A stretch of DNA of 64,000 bases from Leuctra nigra. Its lineage: Eukaryota; Arthropoda; Insecta; Plecoptera; Leuctridae. The notes under the pieces were generated by a model. It was not told where the DNA came from. It ran no database searches and saw only the letters and a list, made by a program, of their open reading frames with translations. The DNA lies in NCBI GenBank assembly GCA_934045905.1, contig OW203768.1:28363060-28427059 (forward strand). Direction: 5' to 3'. How positions within the stretch are numbered: the first letter of the stretch is position 1; every line of letters starts with the position of its first letter. The position numbers were made by a program, and so were the translations under genes. Shown in pieces: positions 56,633 to 64,000 of the stretch.

Positions 56633-57740
56633 TCAATCGATCCAGCCGTTTTCGATATATGACGTCACTTCTGGTTTTGAAATAGTGGCCGAAAATAATG
56701 TCGTCTTTAATTCATAATTATAAGTCCTACACATTTCCAAAATTTGGTTGCAATCGGTACAGCCATTTTTGATATATGACGTTACTTCCGGTTTTAACAA
56801 TGGCGGCCGAAAATAATGTCGTCTTTTTTCCATAATTATAAGTCCTACATATTTCCAAAATTTTGTTGCAATCGGTACAGCCGTTTCCTATATATGACGT
56901 CACTTTAGGTTTTAACAATGGCGGCCGAAAATAATGTCATCTTTAATTCATAATTATTAGTCCTACATATTTCCAAAATTTGGTTGCAATCGGTACAGCC
57001 GTTTACGATAAATGACGTCACTTCCGGTTTTAACAATGGCGGCCGAAAATAATGTCGTCTTCAATTCAAAATTATTAGTCCTACGTATTACCAAAATTTG
57101 GTTGCAATCGGTACAGCCGTATTTGATATATGACGTCACTTCCGGTTTTAACAATGGCGCCCGAAAATAATGTCGTCTTTAATTCATAATTATAAGTCCT
57201 ACACATTTCCAAAATTTGGTTGCAATCGGTACAGCCATTTTTGATATATGACGTTACTTCCGGTTTTAACAAGGGCGGCCGAAAATAATGTCGTCTTTAA
57301 TCCATAATTATAAGTCCTACATATTTCCAAAATTTTGTTGCAATCGGTACAGCCGTTTCCTATATATGACGTCACTTTAGGTTTTAACAATGGCGGCCAA
57401 AAATAATGTCGTCTTTCATTCATAATTATTAGTCCTACATATTTCCAAAATTTGGTTGCAATCGGTACAGCCGTATTTGATATATGACGTCACTTCCGGT
57501 TTTAACAATGGTGACCGAAAAAAATGTCGTCTTTAATTCATAATTATTAGTCCTACATATTTCCAAAATTTGGTTGCAATCGGTACAGCCGTTTTCGATA
57601 TATGACGGCACTTCCGGTTTTAACTATGGCGGCCAAATATAATGTCGTCTTTAATTCATTATTTTATTAGTCCTACACATTTCCAAAATTTTGTTGCAAT
57701 CGGTACAGCCGTTTTCAATATATGACGTCACTTCCGGTTT
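56633..57740 (-). repeat. 118-bp tandem array with TGACGTCA and CCGGAAG motifs
   Basis: About nine units with a period of 117-119 bp. Each has AAATTTTGGTTGCAATCGGTAC-like text shortened here to GGTTGCAATCGGTACAGCCG, then TGACGTCACTTCCGG and AATGGCGGCC. A higher-order period is visible: the variant units at 56778 (GACGTTAC) and 56896 (CACTTTAGG) recur at 57251 and 57369, 473 bp later (four units). Similar single units in inverse orientation occur at 8150-8650. Confidence 0.85.
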
Positions 57741-58566
57741 AAAAATGGCGGCAGAGAACACTGCAACTTTGAATTTATAATTATTTACAAAGTAAGTTTA
57801 CTAAATATCTATTTAAATGTATAAAGTGGTGAAAGTGGACCAAATTTATTACGTCATTTAGCATATTTATGACGTCTTTTCCGGTATAGGTAATAGGAAA
57901 ACTATCTAGTTGATACTTTATGAACGACCATCTGAATTCATAATCCCTATATTTCCGTAAAATCGGTCATGCCGTTTGTAATATATGACGTCACTTCCGG
58001 TTTCATTTAGTGGTTACTGTCGCCATTTCCGGTACCGTTAATTTGTTTATTAATTTTTCACAATTGATTTTTCAAATAAATTGCAGACTGAATACGCAGG
58101 AGCTAGTTCAGTTGCAATCGGTACAGGCGTTTTAGATATATGACGTCACTTCCGGTTTCAGGAATGGTGGCCGAGTACACTGCAACCTTTAATTTATAAT
58201 TTGTATTTTCTATGTTACAATGTTAGTTAATTATGTATTTATTTTAAGTATAATTTGTTGAAATAAGTTAAATATTGCTTATTTATGACGTCACTTCCGG
58301 TTTAGAAAATAAGAAAATAATTATTTTATTATTGATACTTCATATAGATGACCATCTAAATCGAATGGCGCTATTTTCGTTCTAATCAGTCTAAATGTTT
58401 TTGAGATATGCCGTCACTTCCGGTTTAAAGATGGCGGCACAAAAATCACAAGAGGCAAGGTATCATCAGACGCCAAAAGTGCATATGTAATAAAAATTTC
58501 AGGTTGATCGGTTCAGCCGTTTAGGCTGTGGCGGTGATAGCAACTTTTTCGGGAATCATCATCATC

Positions 58567-58640
58567 ATCTGAAGAAGAAGAAGAAGAAGAAGAAGAAGAA
58601 GAAGAAGAAGAAGAAGAAGAAGAAGAAGAAGAAGAAGAAA
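58567..58640. repeat. (GAA)n microsatellite
   Basis: About 23 GAA repeats at a position where other copies of element B carry ATC or GAATCT repeats. Confidence 0.92.
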
Positions 58641-58714
58641 GCGGTGTAATTTCACGATTTTTACTGCCCTCTAGGTCGTAAACGGCATGACTGGTCGTTG
58701 TCGCGTAATGTATA

Positions 58715-60005
58715 CCGTGTAAAAATACCAGCCAAGTCTCTTCAATTAAAAAAAATAGAAGAAATCTAAAAATTCAGAACTGAAAAGTAGTGATATCCAA
58801 AAATTTGCCAAGTCAAAACTTTTCAAAAAATACTTGGCGCATCGTGCATATAAATAGTATAGAAGTAGGCAGGAAATGAAATGTACTCATCTACACACGT
58901 CCTAAAAAAAACGATGCGCCAAGTATTTTTTGAAAAGTTTTGACTTGGCCAATTTTTTGATATCACTACTTTTCAGTGCTGAATTTTTAGATTTCTTCTA
59001 TTTTTTTTTAATTGAAGAGACTTGGCTGGTATTTTTACACGGAGTGTTTTTTATGGGGATATCACTCCTTTTTTCAGTTTATTATTACAACTTGTAACAT
59101 ATTGTGGCACCAAAGATTATAATTCTTTTAAAAAATAAGATTTTGTGATTTGGTTGCTAAGAAAAGTTGTGCTTGTTACTGTTTTAATGCTATAAATAAT
59201 ATGTTACAAAGTATAGCAAAAGTTTCGTTCCAATCGGTCCAGCCGTTCTCGAGTTACGGCATCACTTCCGGTTTTCAAAATGGCGGTTGACATCACTGCC
59301 ACCTAAAATTTGTATCTATAAATGTTATGTAACATTATAAGCCTTCTGAATATGTAGTTATTGATATAAGAGATGATTTTAGTCAGATTTGTCATTTTTA
59401 TGACGTCATTTCCGGTTTAGGTTATAGAACATTTCTTCTTTCACTATTGGTATTCCTTATAGATGACCTTCTAAATCAAATGGCGCTAATTTCGTTCTAA
59501 TCGGTCTAGCCGTTTTTGATATATGACGTCACTTCCGGTTTAAAAATGGCGGCACAAAATATTTATAAGAACAAAGGTATCATCAGACGCCAAAAGTGCA
59601 CATGTGGTAAAATTTTCATATCGATCGGTTTAGCCGTTTAGGCTGTGGCGGTGATAGCAACGTTTCCTGATATCCGAATCTGAATCTGAATCTGAATCAT
59701 CATCATCAGATAGCTTTTAAAAGGGGTGTAATTTCACTGTTTTCACGGCCCTCTAGCACCCAAACGGCATAACGTATTGTTCCCAAATTTGGTTTATGTT
59801 GTCAGGTGGGCCATAGCTCGAAATTAAGTTATTTCGCAACAATGTGAGATTTCCCAATTTTGAGATCCAGTAGGCCGAAAATGCCATGTTGTTGCTTACA
59901 GTAAAAGTGTTTGGTCTGCTCCTCAGTTTATTAGGCTTTTACGGTATGTTGAGTGAGTGTGAGTGTATAGTACGACTTGGCTGGGTGGAGCGACCGCTCC
60001 ACTAG
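58715..60005 (-). mobile_element. Composite element B, copy 6
   Basis: Foldback 58715-59058 (left tip truncated), then a body with TGACGTCACTTCCGG, a GAATCT/ATC repeat near 59683-59710, and the hairpin GTGGAGCGACCGCTCCACTA plus G at 60005. A 210-bp terminal fragment of another copy (60007-60217) follows directly and also ends CTAG. Confidence 0.65.
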
Positions 60006-60217
60006 ATGTTGTCAGGTGGGCCATAGCTCAAAATGAAGACATTTCACAACAATGTGAGATTTTCCATTGTTGAGATCCAGTAGGCCGAAAATGCTATGTT
60101 GTTGCTTACAGTAAAAGTAGTTGGTCTGCTCCTCATTTTATATAGGCATTTACGGTATGTTGAGTGACTGTGAGTGTACGGTACGACTTGGCTGAGTGGA
60201 GCGACCGCTCCACTAGA

Positions 60218-60660
60218 TACCAGCTGACCAGCGCAAGGGAAGCGGCTGTCATCTTATCTCAACTCACTCTGTTCTCAGTCGCCTTCACACTCGGAAATGT
60301 GGATAGCCGGCCTGCTAATTATACCTGTTTTTACCCCATTATGACCTGCCTGTTGATGCAGTGTTGCCGTCACATGAGATGCACCTGACGTCACGTGGAT
60401 GTAGGGGAATGATGGGGAGGGGTTTTCATTGACGCGGGTGAATTTGAACATATTATTACACCTTGTTAATACATTCAGCTTGTGCGGTTTGTGTGTAAGT
60501 GTTGCCATTTGAGAGTTAATATGTACTTAGTATATTTCAAATAGTGAATCATTTGGATATAGGTTGCATTGCATATCAATTTAACTGTGAATTATACTGG
60601 AATTAAGTTTCATTCAATCGAACATATTTACTCATAAGAAGATAGTAAATTACAACAAAA
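60218..60660. other. No gene recognised
   Basis: GC content is higher than its surroundings and short open frames lie on both strands. I saw no family resemblance, and it is not one of the repeats named here. Confidence 0.35.
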
Positions 60661-61619
60661 TATCTTGGCTTTAAAAGCACTTTTAAACGCTCTGTGTAAC
60701 GCGTTGATAAGCGAGCACGGTTACGTGCAAAACCTGGAACCATAATACCTTAAAAGCCGGCAATAATATACCTAAAACAACTGAAATCTAGAAGCACTAT
60801 CTACTAAATTATATAAAAAATAGCTGAATTTGCTTCTCATTGCAGGTTATTGCAACAGTTATTGCAAGTCATTGCAACATGATACACACTCATGTGTATT
60901 TATTTCAGTATTTAGGTACGTAGGTATTATGGAATTATTATAAATAAAAAATACAGAGATTCAAACCCCAAAATAGGCCATTATCTAAGTGCTAATATGA
61001 GCAAACATATTTTAAGAAACATTATCCAAACAGTTACTTGCCGTTCCGTATAAAAGAGCTTATTTCTTCTAGCACATTGCTTACCTAACACAAACCTAAC
61101 ACATTGTATCTGATACAAATGAAATAAATATTTCATAAACATAATTTCAATTATCAACCAACCAATCTATTTCTACAATCAAGCAGACATTTCATCGGTC
61201 TACAAATAATTTGCTCAGCCTTTAAAAAGATTGGAAGTAAGACTGCATGTTAAAACTCTCATAAACAATAAATACCTATGTCTATTAACTACATCTTCAA
61301 AAATAATAAAATAAACCCTAAGTATAACCTCGCATGTATTGCTTTAACTATTATCTAATCGCAAAGAAATAATTGTTACGTATTCAAACAATAATAGTTA
61401 GACAGCTGCTTGCTTCCGAGTTGTTTTGAATGGAGCGCATCGGGCGGCCGCAACGGACCGAACCTACAATGCTATTTATATGGGAAAACGCGATTTTTTT
61501 TATTTGTGAACGGATCTTTCTCAAAAACTATACAGGTCTAAGTTAGTATGAGATGAAGGTGTGTGCAAAATTTCAGATCGATACGTTGACCGGTGCGGCC
61601 TGGGTTGAACCAGCAAAAA

Positions 61620-61669
<50 letters not shown>

Positions 61670-62560
61670 AGAAAGTGCCGCAAGAGTCAAGTGGAGACGC
61701 TCGCTCCGCTCGCTTCAATATCTTGGCTTTAAAAGCACTTTCTGTCATTATATTCTTCAAAACAATTTGACTTTATTATTCTTAAAGTGCGTACTCCATT
61801 GATGCAAATAGATACTAGGAAAACGCTCTGTGTAACGCGTTGATTATCGAGCACGGATACGTGCAAAACCTCGAACCATAATTCCTTAAAAGCCGGCAAT
61901 AATATACCTAAAACAACTGAAATCTAGAAGCACGATCCACTAAATTATATAAAAAATAGCTGAATTTGCTTCTCATTGCAAGTTATTGCAATAGTTATTG
62001 CAAGTCATTGCAATGATACACACTCATGTGTATTTATTTCAGTATTTAGGTACGTACGTAGGTATTATGGAATTATTATAAATAAAAAATACAGAGATTC
62101 AAACCCCAAAATAGGCCATTATCTAAGTGCAAATATGAGCAAACATAATTTAAGAAACATTATCCAAACAGTTACTTGCCGTTCCGTATAAAAGAGCTTA
62201 TTTCTTCTAGCACATGGCTTACCTAACACAAACCTAACACATTGTATCTGATACAAATGAAATAAATATTTCATAAACATAATTCCAATTATCAACCAAC
62301 CAATCTATTTCTACAATCAAGCAGACATTTAATCGGTCTACAAATAATTTGCTCAGCCTTTGAAAAGATTGGAAGTAAGACTGCATGTTAAAACTCTCAT
62401 AAACAATAAATACCTATACCTATTAACTACATCTTCAAAAATAATAAAATAACCCCTAAGTATAACCTCGCAAGTATTGCTTTAACTATTATCTAACCGC
62501 AAAGAAATAATTGTTACGTATTCAAACAATAATAGATAGACAGCTGCTTGCTTCCGAGCT
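60661..62560. repeat. Two direct copies of a segment of about 750 bp
   Basis: TATCTTGGCTTTAAAAGCAC begins both copies (60661 and about 61720), and CAGCTGCTTGCTTCCGAG ends both (about 61400 and 62540). The second copy has about 80 extra bases near its start. Both contain the family A terminus (CTCTGTGTAACGCGTTGAT). The first copy also runs on to a family A left end at 61716 (CGCTCGCTCCGCTCGCTTCA). Confidence 0.7.
61614..61665. repeat. Poly-A and (CA)n microsatellite
   Basis: A run of about 20 A is followed by about 14 CA dinucleotides. Confidence 0.9.
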
Positions 62561-63096
62561 GCGTTGTGTTTGGTTGTCTTTTTATTTTATGTAATATTTT
62601 TATTTTTATACCATTATACCATAAGATTGTTACTATGGTTATCTTGTCCTTTGTGTATTCTTATATTATTATTAACATTAATCTTAACTTATATCTTAAA
62701 AATTTTACCACCTGTATGCCATACAATTTGCAACTAATAAATCAATCAATCAATCAAAAAAAAATCAAAAAATCAAAAAAAAAATTGATGTATATGTTTC
62801 TGTGTGTTTGGTACGGAATTCCTGTTGGACATATTTGACACACATTTACGAAGGCTCGCTTATCATCGCGATATACTGGTATTTTTTTCCTAGTATTTTC
62901 CATTATGTATTATCTATAAAAATTTCGAATATGATATCAGGTTGAATGTTGATAATATAAATTGTTAAAGCATACAATTCACAAAGATAATTTAATTATT
63001 TTAATAATTCACGGGCGTTCTCAAGTGACACAAGTATGAAAGAAGTAAAAATATTACATAAAATAAAAAGACAACCAAACACAACGCAGCTGACGT
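62553..63096. mobile_element. TIR element with arms of about 45 bp
   Basis: CAGCTGCGTTGTGTTTGGTT at the left and AACCAAACACAACGCAGCTG at the right are exact inverses and continue inward. Inside, the plus strand has a retroposon-like 3' tail with (ATCA)n followed by A runs (62740-62786) and another family A CTAG end at 62893. Confidence 0.6.
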
Positions 63097-63789
63097 AACT
63101 AATTCCCATCAAAATCATTACGAGTTTGATAAAAACGATATCAGGATGCGCTGTTTACAAACACTAAATTCAATCGAGGAGATGGTTCAATGAAGGCAAC
63201 TCTCTCATAATAATCTTACTATACACTTATGTACTTTAGGTAGCTATTCAGTTACTGGAATGTATTGAAAAATAAAAACAATATAAAAAACTTGAAGCCC
63301 TTGGGTGGTAATTAATTCGTCTAAGCGGGGGCTATGATTACTATGATCATGGACTCACGAGAACTGTTGGTTACGTGCAGTGAAGGCCACTTAGCTTGGA
63401 TTCTATTTTCAATTATTTGTGTACCTATGATTTATCAATAACATCATCGTCGTTTTATAATGACACTAGTAAATAGAGCTAGGAGCAGTGCTAGTAGAAC
63501 ATAAAGTAGAAACATTTAAATATTATGCAATTGAGTGCAAAAAATTCCAATTTCCAATAAAGTAATCTGTCGAAATCTCTGCAATTTGTGTTTTAAATTC
63601 CTTACGTTTTCCTGTAACGTTTGCGTTTTCCTTGTGGGCATTCTGGGATGAGAGCAATGGAGCAGAACAGAACGTATAGTCCGGAGCAGGGTTGTGACTA
63701 ATCTAGATAATTATTTGTACTTATTATCTTATCTAGTTGGTTATCTTTATTTTTATCTAGATAAGAAATATTGATATATATTGATAATT

Positions 63790-64000
63790 ATTGAGCGAGC
63801 GTAGCGAGCGTCACCACGGTACTCTTATGGCACTTTCTCTGTGTGTTTTTTTTTTTTTTTTTGTGGTCACAGCCCAGGTCAAACCGCTTAAGCAATCGAC
63901 CTAAAATTTTGTACACATACTAACGTAATCTATGCGGTCCCTGGGATCGTTTTTGAATGGGCTCCCGTGATTGGTTCAAATTTAAAAAAAAATCTCTTTC
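63790..64000 (+). mobile_element. Family A element, left part, cut by the window end
   Basis: Starts ATTGAGCGAGCGTAGCGAGC and runs GGCACTTTCTCTGTGTG, a long poly-T, then the family interior. The other end is outside the window. Confidence 0.55.

Noticed and set aside
56633..57423. Series of near-identical 63-74 codon frames (KPEVTSYIKNGCTDCNQILE-like)
   Set aside because: They repeat at 118-bp intervals and simply translate the tandem array.

Overview
The window looks like AT-rich arthropod nuclear DNA, most likely insect. Three protein-coding genes are split into short exons with ordinary GT-AG introns. They belong to animal lipid families and sit in a sea of transposable elements. I cannot name the species. 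I found no bacterial operon, CRISPR or rRNA operon, and no intact tRNA gene I would defend.

Genes. All three recognisable host genes lie on the minus strand. Spliced by eye they are: (1) the 5' part of a dehydrodolichyl diphosphate synthase gene (DHDDS type), two coding exons at 10605-10765 and 5554-5715, with the rest not found; (2) a complete very-long-chain fatty acid elongase (ELO), seven coding exons from 30925 to 17833, 271 residues, every junction in phase; (3) a fatty acyl-CoA reductase (FAR), eight coding exons from 54747 to 37643, 492 residues, every junction in phase. ELO makes very-long-chain acyl-CoA and FAR reduces such acyl-CoA to alcohols. They lie head-to-tail, FAR upstream, which fits a cuticular wax or hydrocarbon role by inference.

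Mobile DNA. Between ELO and FAR lies a long LINE (about 31790-36575, minus) with two open ORFs. ORF1 is coiled coil plus an SGNH-like fold without an obvious catalytic set; ORF2 is an APE endonuclease plus reverse transcriptase. Two THAP zinc-finger fragments are tied to inverted-repeat elements. Several TIR elements have clean target-site duplications: 10945-11945 (9 bp, MULE-like), 45191-45969 (8 bp, hAT-like), 10033-10577 (TAA), 15756-16514 (6 bp). A Helitron-like non-autonomous family (ends GAGCGAGCG and hairpin-CTAG) occurs at least ten times. A second family has a CTAG hairpin at one end and a large foldback at the other. It occurs in the same order at 7008-9899, 26349-27157, 27160-28487, 43847-45181 and 58715-60005, and carries many ETS-CRE-like motifs (CCGGAAGTGACGTCA).

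Most notable. Tandem repeats are seated exactly on splice junctions of host genes. The FAR exon 1 donor abuts about 55 copies of a 48-bp unit, each beginning GTGAGT in the sense orientation. The ELO exon 2 acceptor plus the first 74 nt of the exon is repeated eight times (103-bp unit). The FAR exon 2 acceptor plus the first 90 nt of the exon is duplicated (124-bp unit).
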